A stretch of 38,525 nt of DNA, taken from assembly GCA_001304855.1 (NCBI GenBank), contig BBZN01000041.1:1-38525 (forward strand), given 5' to 3'. Of the stretch, positions 16,952-27,766 are shown in pieces. This stretch comes from Clostridia bacterium UC5.1-1D2. Its GTDB lineage: Bacteria; Bacillota; Clostridia; Lachnospirales; Lachnospiraceae. Made by a program: the position numbers and the translations under genes. The first letter of the stretch is position 1, and the number at the start of each line of letters is the position of its first letter. The notes below the pieces were generated by a model, which was not told the DNA's origin, did no database searches, and saw nothing but the letters and a program-made list of their open reading frames with translations.

Positions 16952-17800
16952 TTAAAGCGAATCCAGAATCTCAATCTCCTGGCTTGAATGGGCAGGTACA
17001 CGCTCCTCCTTGGGAGGCAGCTTCATATAATCGCCGTAGACCTCAGTCAGCACCTGGTGCCAGCCCTTGGGAATCATCAGCACCGTGTCCTCAAAGGGCG
17101 CCTCCTCCACCTCTTCGCACCACTGACTCTCCAGTGTCACATAGAGGAAGTCCGGCTGGTAATTGCTGTAGTACCGCTTATTCCCCCGGCTCTTCCTGTC
17201 CTTGAGGGCCAGGGCCTTCTGCATTGCAAAGATTGCCTTCATGGGGATAAGGCGGCCCACAGCCGCAAGTCCTCCTACAAACAGCTTGTGAAGAGGACTG
17301 TACTTTTTGAAATCCAGGCTGTACCTGTGTCCCATAGCCAGGCCATAGACCGCCTTGTGCAGGAAACGGGTCAGCTCAGCCCCGGCTTTGGAGCCGGGCA
17401 GCCGCTCAATGACGAAGAGATCCACCCACAGGTGGTTCAGCTTGCCGTCGTAAAACTTCATAAAACCGCTGTCCCCATGGCACCGGCTGTTCTTATAGAT
17501 AATCCTGGGAGTAAAGTCATAGAAGGCAGCTCCTCCCCGGTATCCGTCAGGCTCCACAAGCTCCATGGTATCAGGCAGCTCCCGTCTCACCACCTTCATA
17601 AATGCATCAAAATTGTTGCGGGTAAACGCCACGTCCGCATCGTCGTCCCAGGGGACAAAGCCCTTGTGGCGCACAGCGCCGATGAGCGTTCCTGCATCCA
17701 GGACATACCTGATATTGTACTTGCGGCATATCCGGTCCACTTCCTTCAATATCTTTAGATTCGCCTGATGAACTCTGCTCATGTCATATGATACTGCCAT
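16952..17800 (-). CDS. LicD-family phosphotransferase
   Basis: 282 residues, intact, AAGGAG before the start. The nucleotidyltransferase-like motif YVLDAGTLIGAVRHKGFVPW followed by DDDADVAF is diagnostic of LicD. Members transfer phosphocholine, or other phospho-substituents, to teichoic acids and surface glycans. The usual choline-supply genes licA, licB and licC are absent here, so the transferred group is uncertain. Position between the CDP-sugar genes and the GtrB-like gene places its target in this glycan. No membrane helix is evident, so it acts on the inner face or in the cytoplasm. Confidence 0.85.
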   Translation of the reverse strand: MAVSYDMSRVHQANLKILKEVDRICRKYNIRYVLDAGTLIGAVRHKGFVPWDDDADVAFTRNNFDAFMKVVRRELPDTMELVEPDGYRGGAAFYDFTPRIIYKNSRCHGDSGFMKFYDGKLNHLWVDLFVIERLPGSKAGAELTRFLHKAVYGLAMGHRYSLDFKKYSPLHKLFVGGLAAVGRLIPMKAIFAMQKALALKDRKSRGNKRYYSNYQPDFLYVTLESQWCEEVEEAPFEDTVLMIPKGWHQVLTEVYGDYMKLPPKEERVPAHSSQEIEILDSL

Positions 17801-17893
17801 TGTTCCTTGCTCCTTATGACTGCCGGCTCCCCGGAACTTTCCCGGGAGCCGGCAATTTCTGTATTTTCAACTCCGGCGCAGCTGTCTTTTCAG

Positions 17894-19265
17894 TTACACA
17901 GAGCCTTCTCCTCCGTCTTTGACCGCTTCCCTGATGGTCTTTGCCATATAGTCAATCATTTCGTCCGTCATCCCCGGATATACGCCAACCCAGAAGGTGT
18001 CCCTCATAATCCGGTCTGTATTTTCAAGCCGGCCCACGATCCGGTATCCGGTTCCTGCAGCCCGCATTTCATCAAAGCATGGATGCTTGGTCAAATTTCC
18101 CGCAAACAGCATCCGGGTCTGAACGCCTTTGCTCTCCACATACTGAACCACCCGGTTCCGGTCCACCCCTTCCCTGCAGGTTATGAGAAAGCCAAACCAG
18201 CTGGGCCTGGAATCGGGACATGGCTCAGGAAGGATCAGCTTGTCCTCCACCTGGAGAAGCCCCTCCTTCAGGCGGTCAAAATTATGGCGGCGGCGCTCCA
18301 CAAAAGACGGGAACTTCCTGAGCTGGGCGCAGCCGATGGCTGCCTGCATATCCGTTGCCTTCAAGTTATATCCAAAATGAGAATACACATATTTGTGATC
18401 GTATCCCAGAGGCAGTTCTCCGTACTGCTTGTCAAACCGGTGCCCGCAGAGATTATCACGGCCGGAAGGACATGCACAGTCACGTCCCCAGTCACGGACA
18501 GAGCGGATAATTTTGTTCAGCAGGCCGCTGTTTGTGTATACGGCGCCTCCCTCCCCCATCGTCATGTGGTGAGGCGGGTAGAAGCTGGAAGTGCCGATAT
18601 CTCCCACAGTCCCGGTAAATTTGCTCACCAGCTCCCCGTCCTCCTCTATGGTATACCTGCTGCCCAGGGCGTCGCAGTTATCTTCCACCAGCCACAGGTC
18701 ATGTTTATGGCAGAAGGCCTTTACAGCCTTTAAGTCAAATGGGTTGCCCAGGGTGTGGGCGATCATCACAGCCTTGGTTTTCTCAGACAGAGCAGATTCC
18801 AGCATACTTACATCGATATTATACTGTGGGATGGTCACATCCACAAACACAGGCACCGCCCCATACTGGATCACAGGGGCCACAGTGGTGGGAAAGCCGC
18901 AGGCTACGGTTATGACCTCATCTCCCCGCTTAACCCTGCGCTCACCGAGAAGGGGGGAAGTCAATGTCATAAATGCAGTCAGGTTGGCAGATGAACCGGA
19001 ATTCACAAGGCAGCAGTATCGCACGCCAGGTAATCGGCCAGCTTCCCCTCAAAAGAGCTTGTGTATCTGCCGGAGGTAAGCCAGAACTCCAGTGAACTGT
19101 CCACCAGATTCACCATTTCCTCATGGTCATAGACCCGGGAGGCGTAGGAAATCCTGTCCCCTTCCCTGAATCCTTTCTTCTGGTTGTGTAGGTGTCACAG
19201 TACTCCGCCACCAGCTCCAGAATCTCCTTTCTGGCCTCCGCTTCTGTTTTACGCTCAAAATTCAT
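17894..19265 (-). CDS. rfbH: CDP-4-keto-6-deoxyglucose 3-dehydrase, RfbH/DdhC type (two frameshifts)
   Basis: Removes the 3-hydroxyl of CDP-4-keto-6-deoxy-D-glucose, using PMP and an iron-sulfur centre, the first step to 3,6-dideoxyhexoses. It belongs to the DegT/DnrJ/EryC1/StrS fold but has [17 protein letters not shown], where the PLP-binding Lys of aminotransferases is His; this is the hallmark of RfbH. Cys residues in [11 protein letters not shown] fit the cluster-binding insert. The real start is at 19265 (AAGGAG), with [18 protein letters not shown]; deletions near 19170 and 19025 separate it from the longer open frame beginning at 19024. Repaired length is about 457 residues, normal. 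Its electron-donating partner RfbI and the final reductases are not in the window. Confidence 0.9.
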
Positions 19266-19285
19266 GTATTTATTCTCCTTTAATT

Positions 19286-20402
19286 CTATATTTCAGTCCA
19301 TCCTGCCTGTGCAGAGGGCGGGAATGGATTTTCAGGCAGACCCTGGGATACAAAAAATTCCTGTATCTGCCGGTCCGTCACCTCCAGCATATCCTCGCCC
19401 TCCAGATAGGCCCTGGACCATTCCACAGTCTTTTCAACGGCCTCCTCCACCCCATACCTGGCTTCCAGCCAAAGACTGTTTTGATTCTGGAGCAGTCCAG
19501 CTTCAGGAAATTAGCTTCGTGGGGGCCTCCGTCATACCGGTTCACCCACTTTGCCTCCCGCCCCCATATGCGGCAGAACATATCCACCAGCGCTCCTGTG
19601 GCGACACAATCCTTATCCTCAGGCCCCACATTGTAGCAGCCTGATAATTCCTGTCCTGATACTGCTTCATGGCAATTGTGAGATATACGGCCAGGGGCTC
19701 CAGAACCAGCTGGTAGGGCCGGGTGGAATGAGGGTTGCGCACAATAATATCTTTCCCCAAAGCTGCGGCTTTGACACAGTCCGGAATAATCCTGTCATTG
19801 GCAAAATCTCCGCCGCCGATTACATTTCCGGCGCGTGAGGTGGATATGGCACAGTTCCGTTCCCGGAAAAATGACTTTTGGTAGCTGTGGGTCACCAGCT
19901 CGGAACAGGATTTGCTGTTGGAGTACGGGTCGTAGCCGTCCAGGGTATCACATTCCCTGTAACCGTACTCCCACTCACGGTTTTCATATACCTTATCTGT
20001 GGTCACATTCAGAAATGAACGGACGCTGTCCGTCAGGCGGACGCACTCCAGGACATTGACGGTTCCCATAACATTTGTCTCATAGGTGTATACCGGATCT
20101 TTGTAGGAATCCCGCACAATAGGCTGGGCGGCCAGGTGAAAGACAATCTCCGGCCCCACCTTCTCAAAGACCTCCAGTAAATGCCTGCGGTCCCGGATAT
20201 CCCCGGTTACGCTGTCCATGGTATCCTCCAGCCCCGCTATCTCAAACAGGCTCGGGTCTGTGGGAGGCGTGAGAGCGTACCCTGTGACCCTGGCGCCTGC
20301 CAGCGTCAGGATGCGGCAGAGCCAGGAGCCCTTAAAACCGGTGTGTCCGGTCACCAGGACCTTTTTATTTTTATAGAAATGTTCCAGTTCGTTCATTGTC
20401 AT
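19286..20402 (-). CDS. rfbG: CDP-glucose 4,6-dehydratase (two frameshifts)
   Basis: NAD-dependent short-chain dehydrogenase family; converts CDP-D-glucose to CDP-4-keto-6-deoxy-D-glucose. N-terminal Rossmann motif VTGHTGFKGSWL, then HLAAQPIVRDSYKDP and the dehydratase motifs TTDKVYENREWEYGY, DPYSNSKSCSE (Tyr and Lys of the catalytic set) and STSRAGNVIGGGDFA. Deletions near 19641 and 19458 break the last third; repaired, it runs through NVGPEDKDCVATGALV and FGWKPRYGVEEAVEKTVEW to a stop at 19286, about 372 residues. It begins 6 bases after the rfbF stop and ends 20 before rfbH, the conserved rfbF-rfbG-rfbH order of 3,6-dideoxyhexose loci. Confidence 0.92.
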
Positions 20403-20408
20403 TTTGCT

Positions 20409-21185
20409 CTAATCCTCCCATACCTTCCACGGCGCTTCTCCCGACTGCCACAGATTCTCCAGCTTGTTCATCTCCCGCTGCGTGTCCATACACTGCCAGA
20501 AACCGCCGTGGTAGAAGGATTTTAGCTGTCCCTCCGCCGCCAGACGCTGCATAGGCTCCTTTTCAAAGACCGTGGCGTCGTCCTCCAGATAGTTGAATAT
20601 TTCGGGGTTCATCACCATAAAGCCCCCGTTTATAAGGGCGCCGTCATTGTCCTCCTTCTCCCGGAAGGAAAGAATAGTATCATTTTCATCTATGTCCAGT
20701 ACGCCTTTCATCTGTCCGATATTGACCGTGGTGATGGTGGCTGTCTTTCCGTGGGACTGGTGGAATTTCAGCAGCGCTTCCAGATCTACGGTGGATACCC
20801 CGTCGCCGTAGGTCAGCATGAAGGGCTCGCCGCCGATAAAGGGCTGTATCCTCTTTACCCTTCCCCCGGTCATGGTGTGAAGGCCGGTGTCCACCAGGGT
20901 CACCTTCCAGGGTTCTGAGTAGTTGTTATGAACCTCCATCCGGTTGTTGGCCAGATCGAAGGTTACGTCTGACGTGTGGAGGAAGTAATCTGCGAAAAAT
21001 TCCTTTACCACATATTGTTTATATCCAAGGCAGATGACGAAATCGTGGAAACCGAACTGGGAGTAGTATTTCATGATATGCCAGAGTATGGGCCTGCCTC
21101 CGATCTCGATCATTGGCTTGGGCTTCAAGTGGCTTTCCTCGCTGATTCTGGTTCCAAGTCCTCCTGCTAAAATTACAACTTTCAT
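20409..21185 (-). CDS. rfbF: Glucose-1-phosphate cytidylyltransferase
   Basis: 258 residues, intact. N-terminal VILAGGLGTRISEESHLKPK followed by PMIEIGGRPILWHIMK is the nucleotidyltransferase signature of RfbF, which makes CDP-D-glucose from CTP and glucose 1-phosphate. Further typical motifs are LTYGDGVSTVDL and the C-terminal FWQCMDTQREMNKLENLW. GGAGGAG precedes the start. First of the three CDP-sugar genes in the block. Confidence 0.95.
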   Translation of the reverse strand: MKVVILAGGLGTRISEESHLKPKPMIEIGGRPILWHIMKYYSQFGFHDFVICLGYKQYVVKEFFADYFLHTSDVTFDLANNRMEVHNNYSEPWKVTLVDTGLHTMTGGRVKRIQPFIGGEPFMLTYGDGVSTVDLEALLKFHQSHGKTATITTVNIGQMKGVLDIDENDTILSFREKEDNDGALINGGFMVMNPEIFNYLEDDATVFEKEPMQRLAAEGQLKSFYHGGFWQCMDTQREMNKLENLWQSGEAPWKVWED

Positions 21186-21230
21186 TGTTTCTCCTCCATT
21201 GTAGACCGGGCCGTCCCGTTTACAGTCTTT

Positions 21231-22648
21231 TTATTGTCTGAATACATTCAGGTTATTCTCCTGCAATATGCGGAAGGCGTTCTGTATCTTTTCAACGCCC
21301 TTCCTGTATTCAAATTTGTCCTCCAGAGCTCCGGCATTGGCTTTCAGTTCCTCCTCCGTCATCCCCGGAATTTCCAGGGCCAGGGCCGCCTTTTCTTCAA
21401 AAAGAGCTTCCCGGTTAGGCGCCTTCTTCAGTTCACGATAAGTAGTATAACCATTTCCAAGGAGGATTGCAAGGCAGAATACACCCATAAGCCCCCTGAC
21501 CGCCTTTCTTCCCCTGTCCTCCAGCCGCCATACCAGGGCAAAGGTGAGGATAATTCCCAGGATTCCCACCTGAAACTGGAGGGCGTAACGGGAGCTTAAG
21601 GCATAGTTTTCCTTCTCAAATATATAGCGGGAGAAAAAGATGAGCACATGGTTTAAGCCTCCGCCCACCAAAAGCATAAGCGGCATCAGGGTAGTCTCAT
21701 ACAGGCGGCGGCGCAGATTGAGCCACAAGGCCAGGAGATAGCCGCAGACCACAAATAGCCCTATGAGGTAACACGCCCGGTTGCTGATGGCTCCTGCTTT
21801 CAGCCAATCATTCAGATCTTCGCCCCCCACAATCATTCCCGCAAAGGATTTCAGGAGAAAACGCACAGGAAAGGTTGGATTCTCCGCCAGGATAGTTCCC
21901 AGGGAACGCCCGGTGGCCCCTGCATGTTCTTCCACAGCCATGGAATTGCTCCATATATATAGAAGGAGAGGAATCAGGTACATGCCGCGTAGGCGGCGTA
22001 ACGTATATCCCAGAGGGAAGCGCCGTACTGTCTTCTGTAATAGTCCCGGATAAAGCAAAAGCCATAGGAGAGCAGAATTGTCACTGCATAGATAGCGCAG
22101 TACGGTCCTGCCGTTCCCAGTATAATAAGCCACGGAAGGGTCAGAAGCCTGGCCCTGTCCCCTTTCTTCTCCTCCCCCGCCCAGACTCTGTCCAAAACAA
22201 GCTCATGGTAGTAAAAGCAGGCGAAGGCAAAGAAATGGGACCAGCCGCTGCCGTTGGTGAGCATCTCCCATTTGTTGAGACTGAACATAACCGCCATCAG
22301 AAGGGCAAACCAGCCCAGACCTGTGTTCCGGCTTCTGCAATAGATACCGAACACCCCTCCTGCCAGTCCCAGGCTTATAACTCCCAGGACACGCTCCAGA
22401 GTGATGGAGTATCCCAGGAATTCCACATTGATAATCCGGCACAGATAGTTGATTGGAATTCTGGTGAGAACATCCGGCACAAAGAATTTCTCCGGGTTGT
22501 ACACGTCCGGCAGATAGCTGTTCACCAGACGGATGTAGTCGGAATACACCACGTCGCAGGTGGCATTTTTCACATACCACAGGCAGAAGGCCACTCCCAG
22601 AAGAGGAATCGCCCAATATGCAATTATCCCTTTGCGTTCCGTATTCAT
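21231..22648 (-). CDS. Polytopic membrane protein, probable GT-C-type glycosyltransferase, smallest of three (one frameshift)
   Basis: About 473 residues with roughly ten hydrophobic helices (for example AYWAIPLLGVAFCLWYV, VLGVISLGLAGGVFGIY, LILG-type segments and LGIILTFALVW). The first loop carries acidic residues (CDVVYSDYIRLVNSYLPDVY), where GT-C enzymes keep catalytic Asp/Glu. A deletion at 21983/21984 splits it: the N-terminal frame ends in DIRYAAYAAC and, with one base restored, reads on as MYLIPLLLYIWS. The start overlaps the stop of the upstream gene by ATGA, so the two are translationally coupled. I cannot assign a named family; a flippase or polymerase is possible. Confidence 0.6.
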
Positions 22649-24573
22649 GGTTTTCTCTCCTTAGAGCGTATTTGTGAAAGGGCGGACTTCTCTATACCGC
22701 CCCATTTACCGTGTGCTGATATGCACAATCGCCGCCAGCCGTTCATCCCCCGCTGCTCCCGGGCGTCCTGCATATAAAAGTTACAGGCAAATTCCAGATG
22801 CACCATCTGCCAGGGCTCCCCTTCAATGGTGGTGTCCACCACGCTGGAACGGATGGGAATCCTCCGGGTATCGTTTTTGTCCACAGTAATCTCCACGGCC
22901 TCTCCCCCTTCCATTACTCCGGGAAACACGATCTCCAAATCAATGAACCCCTCTTTCCCCGCCATCACCGTGAGGGCCCCATGCTCGTCCATCCATCCGT
23001 CGTCATAATAGCCGTACTCCACCTGGAGTTTTAAGTTCTGAACAAAATCAGTCACGTCCTGGAAACCGTCGTGCTCCGGATCCTCTCTCAGCACCAGCAT
23101 GGAATCGTCCACCAGGCCGATGTCCCTGATGCTGTCTATAAATACAACGCTGGTTCCCTCTGCTTTCCTCTCTTTGTCATAGACTTTGAAGAAAGTTTCC
23201 GCCGTGAAATCACTCATCTCATAGCTGTTGCCCATGATATAGATGGTCTTTCCAAGATTCCGCCGCCGTACTTCCCGTAGGTTTCCTCAGCCAGAGAATT
23301 GTAACGCATCTGATTGGGCCACAGATACAGGTTTGGATAATAGCCCCGGTAAAACAGCTCCACTGGAAGCATGAGAACCACATAGACCGCAAATATCGCG
23401 CCCCAGGGCCAGAGCCGCTTCAGATACAGCTCCGCCTTCACTCCCCGCGTCAGCTCTCCATACATATAGGACAAAAACAGGAGGGCTGCTGCAAGAGAGA
23501 TATAAACCCAGCGCATTTCCACACGTATCGTGACGCTGGAGGAAGCAATACACAGTCCGGTAAAGAGGATAAACAGAAGGGAATTCCATAGAACCGCCCT
23601 TCTGTGGGCCTTGTCCTTCTCCCTGGCCAGCTTCCACACAAATCCGGCTGAAAGAACCGCCGCGGCCCCGTCCGCCAGAAGGACGAGAAGCTTTATAGAC
23701 AGCGGGCTTTCCCCCCAGGGAAGGCCGTTGAGATGCTCCGGCCCTGCGTTGACGCCGAACACATAGGCAACCTGGCTCAGGCATAGCCCACGGCTTCTTT
23801 TATGCTGAAGGTATCCGCTACCTGGGTGCCCCCTGTTCCTGCCGGAAGGACGCTTCCTATTGTCAGGGCGCGGATCCCCTGAACCAGCAGAAAGGAACCT
23901 GCCGCCGCCGCCCACTCCGTAAGCTTTCTGCTTTTCTTTGCCGCCAGAATCAGAAGAATCAGCGGAAACAGAACCATATAGCGCTCATGGACAAAGCATA
24001 CGCCAAAATACAGGCCGCTGACCAGATAGATGAAAGTACTTCTCTCCTCCTGTTCTCCTCATTGAGATAGCGGTACAGATACCAGAGAATTCCCAGCCCC
24101 ATCCACAAGGCCATGGTTTCCATAAGGCCCAGCACCTGGCCGATCTGATAGTACGCCATTCGGCTGGACAAAAACATAAAGCCGCAGAGAAAGCCAATAG
24201 CCTTGGAACCGGCAAGACGGCGCCCCAGAAAGTAAATGGTCCAGGACAGGCCGGCGTTCAGGAGTATATTTACAGGCACAAACCAGCTTACATGATTTCC
24301 CACAACCGCCATCTCCAGCCAGGCAGCCAGATAATACAGAAAGCGGAACCGGGTGCTGCCCACGGGAAAGACATACTGGAGGAAACTCTGCTCACCGTAA
24401 CAGGACCAAAAATACAGATCGTCCATATACAGTCCCTTTATCTCTATGCCTCTGTTAACCCACACAGCAAAGCCCAGCAGAAGGCCCAGAAAAATCACAT
24501 GGTCCTTCCACTGATACTCTTTTTCCATTCTGGAAAATCCGATTCTGGTTCTTGCCCTGTCTTTTGTCTCCAC
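22645..24573 (-). CDS. Polytopic membrane protein, probable GT-C-type glycosyltransferase with a soluble C-terminal domain (several frameshifts)
   Basis: About 640 residues after repair of deletions near 24043, 23780 and 23259. The GTG at 24573 follows AAAGGAGG and abuts the stop of the upstream gene. After the first helix the loop reads GLYMDDLYFWS, an xDDx motif of the GT-C superfamily, which takes sugars from polyprenyl phosphates outside the membrane. About ten helices follow, then from about residue 430 a soluble region (MGNSYEMSDFTAETFFKVYDKE, GEAVEITVDKND) rich in beta strands, presumably on the outer face. Substrate unknown; the neighbours point to decoration of the exported glycan. 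Confidence 0.65.
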
Positions 24574-26915
24574 TTAATCTGCCTCCTTTAGGCTGTTTTC
24601 CAACATACTGTAATGTTCCCGGAACTGGGCCACCGCCAGCAGGGGATCGGCTGGCGCAGGCTCTCCCAGGGTGACTCTGGCAGCCATATTGCCCCATTCG
24701 TACCGGATATCCCTCAGGCTTCCCTCTGCAATCATATCCTCGATAATCTGCAGCGCCCTTGGCTGGCCGGCCAGATAGCCCGCCTCCACAAAGAAGTATT
24801 CCGTACCTGCATACCTGAGAAATTCTTCAAAGTATGCCAGTTTTTTCACCAGATACACATTGCCGCCGCTTCCTGTCACGTCGTAATAGCTCTGAACGCT
24901 GCAGGGCAGGTCCAGCGCCTGGGGATGTTTCCCAAAGGCCAGCACCCGGGTCCGCGGGGAAAAGCTGAGGGCCAGCTGGGAGCTGCCCTGGAGGATTCTC
25001 CTCCGGGCCGCCTCGGCCCTGTGGTCGTAATATCCCTTATGTTTAATCTTAATCTGAGTGAATCCGGGATTGCCGGCCCAGCATGTGGCGCAGGTGAGGG
25101 GAACGCTGCATATGAGAAAGGGCGCCAGCAGAATATACAGCTTCCGTCTCAGGAGGGAGGCTCTCATCCCGGAGCCGGAGCCGCCTGTCTCCCCACCCCC
25201 AAAATCCAGCATTCGCAAAGCGCTTACTATGAGAAGCGCATAGAACAGTATAAAATAGTTCCCGTCCACCTGGGACAAGGTATAGATGCTTGCCACGCAC
25301 CCCAGGGCCAGCGCCGGAATCAGCATCCGGTCGAAGAAATTCAGCGCCCTTTCCGTCTCTGTTCCCACTGCCTTCCAGGCCGCCGCCGCCCAGACAAAGA
25401 GCAGAAAAGTGATCAATCCGCTGCCCCAGGCAATGATCACATGGTCCATGTCCTCCGACACGGGAGCCAGAAGCATTTCCCACAGGCGGCTCCCCAGGCG
25501 GGACAGCTTCTGTCCTGTATCCAGGGCAGAGGGGTCGCCGATTACATGGGTAAAGGTATAGGGATATTTAACCGCAAATCCCACCCGCTCAAAAAATCCG
25601 GCAAAGATGGAAGTGACAGGAACCCCCGTCAGCAGAAAGGTACGATACCAGAGTCCCGTCACTGCGCCTGCCGGAAGAAGAAGCATGAGCATCCCCTGGG
25701 ATGTCCAAGGGTAAACCTTCGGGTTATTATCAGGCATACCAGGGCCACGCCTCCCAGAGCAGTTGAAAACACCAGCGCCGTGGCTTGTATACCATAGTCA
25801 GCAGATAGGTGGCCGCCGCCATGAGAAGCCAGGGAGTCCTGTCCTTCCTTTTGTCCTGTATAAACGCCAGGGATAGAAAATTATATATAATCAGCTGGTG
25901 GAGCAATGTAATAATATCGCTTTTGGCCGTAGCCGTCATATTCATAATCCCGGGGACGGCCGCAGCCAGTGCAGCAGCCAATATTCCCTTCTCCCGTCCC
26001 CCAAAACGCCTTACTATGTGGTAAACCAGCAGCAGAACCCCAATCCCAACCCACAGGGAAAAGGCCAGCACAAAGCCGTAGGTGGGGGTTCCGCTTAAGG
26101 GAAGCAGAAGCACCTCCAGACCCTTGCTGTAGGTGTACACCAGATTGATCATCCCCAGATTCTCATAGATCCCTCTGCCGTTATCCAGCACAAAAGCGGA
26201 GCGCAGTCCATAATGAAGGGAATCGTAATCCAGTTCAATGTTCATCCGTCCTGCCTGTATGAGCGCCATTGTGATGATAAAGGCCAGAAGCCAGGCTTCA
26301 TGGGTTCTCCGGGGAAGCCACACCCTTTGGAATATGCTGTTGCAGAAGCCCCTGAGGCCCCCGCTCCCCCTCTGCCTTCCGCCGTCCTTCTTCCTCCAAA
26401 ACCACACTTCCCCCGCAGCCGCCGTCACTGCAAATCCCACAGCCGCCAGACGCCAAAGGTTCAGCCCCCGCGTCCCGTAAGGGATACCAGACAGACCACG
26501 GCCATCCAAAACGCGCTTCCCAGCACCAGAGCCATGGAAACTTCCTCCGCAAAGGGGAGGGGATGTCCCCGGAAAAACAGGCGGAGTATCCACCTTCCCA
26601 TAGCCACAAGAAGGGCCATATAGAGCCCGGACAGTATCACAGGCAGGAATATCTGATGACACCAAGTAAAAATAAAAAGCCCGGACAGCACGCCTGCGGC
26701 CTGGAGCTTTTTCCTGCCTGTTTTGGAAAGCCACAGCAGGTTCCAGAGGAACACCAGGATCACCTCGCTATCATATACACTGTATACCGGTCCCTGAGAA
26801 CAGGCGCCAGAGGCCCCGCTATCATGACGCTGTAACAGGATATGGCCAATATGCCCCCCGACAGCGCCCCTGACCATACCGGAACTATTTTCTTTAACCT
26901 GTTCCTACCTTCCAT
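24574..26915 (-). CDS. Large polytopic membrane protein, probable GT-C-type glycosyltransferase (about four frameshifts)
   Basis: About 780 residues. True start is at 26915 with AAGGAT before it, giving MEGRNRLKKIVPVWSGALSG; deletions near 26775, 26467, 25780 and 25692/25693 must be repaired to read through SEVILVFLWNLLWLSKTG, TGRGGLNLWRLAAVGF, KPTALVFSTALGG and GMLMLLLPAGAVTG. Multiple helices are followed by a soluble tail (RTRVLAFGKHPQALDLPCSV, YFFVEAGYLAG). The first long loop (LRDRYTVYYDSEV) has acidic residues as expected for GT-C enzymes. No close family is recognised. It ends exactly where the next GT-C-like gene begins, so the three form a translational cassette. Confidence 0.6.
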
Positions 26916-26980
26916 GTATCCTTATCCAATCCTTAAATCTTATTTCACTTCAGTTGCGGGAACAGCCTAAGGAGCACAGC

Positions 26981-27766
26981 TCAGTCGTACTCTTCATAGG
27001 CCCTCCTGTAAAATCCCATCAGCCAGCGGGCCACCGGAGCCGGCCAGAACCTGGAGAACATCGCCTCCTCCTCCAGCTCCCGGCGGTTGTCCCTGATGCA
27101 GGCCTTTGTGGTGGCCTCCTCATGAATCCGGTAAAACAAAAGAGGCCGCTCTGCACAGATGAACCGTCCCGGCTCCTCAGCCAGACGGAGCATGGTATCC
27201 CAGTCCAGGGCAAAGCTGTAATGGGACTGAATCAGCGGTTCCCCCAGCTTCAGCTTCCGGTAAGCCACAGAGGGACAGCAGATGGGATTGCCCAGCATCA
27301 ATACGGACCTTTTCACCCACGTCCTGTCATTGAGGGCCGGTATTCTGAGGGGAAGGCGCAGCATTCTCTTAATCCAGAGCATTTTATCTCCCGTGATCAG
27401 CTTTCCCTTCTTTACAATCACATAATCGGTGGTAAATACGGTCATATCCGGGTAGCGCCTGCAGGCAGCCAGCAATTCCTTTGTGTAATCCCTGTGATAC
27501 ATGTCATCCTGATGGGCTATCGTCACCAGCTCCCCCTCCGCCGAAGCGTAGGCAAAGTTCCAGTCATCCCTGATATTGCTCTCCCCCTGGCGCACAAACA
27601 CCCGGATCCCGTACTTCCAGGCCAGACCGTCGATAAACCGGCTGGGGGTGGAGGTGCAGATAATAATATGGGATGGGGCGGTCTGGGCCTTCAGGGATCG
27701 GATACACCGTTCCAGATAGGGAGAATCCTTGTAGGCGCAAATAGAAAAAACGTGTTTATACCTCAT
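26981..27766 (-). CDS. Family GT2 glycosyltransferase
   Basis: 261 residues, intact. The N-terminal strand HVFSICAYKDSPYLERCIRS, then SHIIICTSTPS and the metal-binding region VTIAHQDDMYHRDYTK are GT2 features. A second acidic motif, SFALDWDTMLRL, fits the acceptor side. No membrane helices: a cytoplasmic transferase using a nucleotide-activated sugar, possibly the GDP-heptose made by neighbouring genes. Its start lies inside the end of gmhA (11-base overlap), so the two are coupled, which favours heptose as donor; this is inference. Confidence 0.85.
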   Translation of the reverse strand: MRYKHVFSICAYKDSPYLERCIRSLKAQTAPSHIIICTSTPSRFIDGLAWKYGIRVFVRQGESNIRDDWNFAYASAEGELVTIAHQDDMYHRDYTKELLAACRRYPDMTVFTTDYVIVKKGKLITGDKMLWIKRMLRLPLRIPALNDRTWVKRSVLMLGNPICCPSVAYRKLKLGEPLIQSHYSFALDWDTMLRLAEEPGRFICAERPLLFYRIHEEATTKACIRDNRRELEEEAMFSRFWPAPVARWLMGFYRRAYEEYD

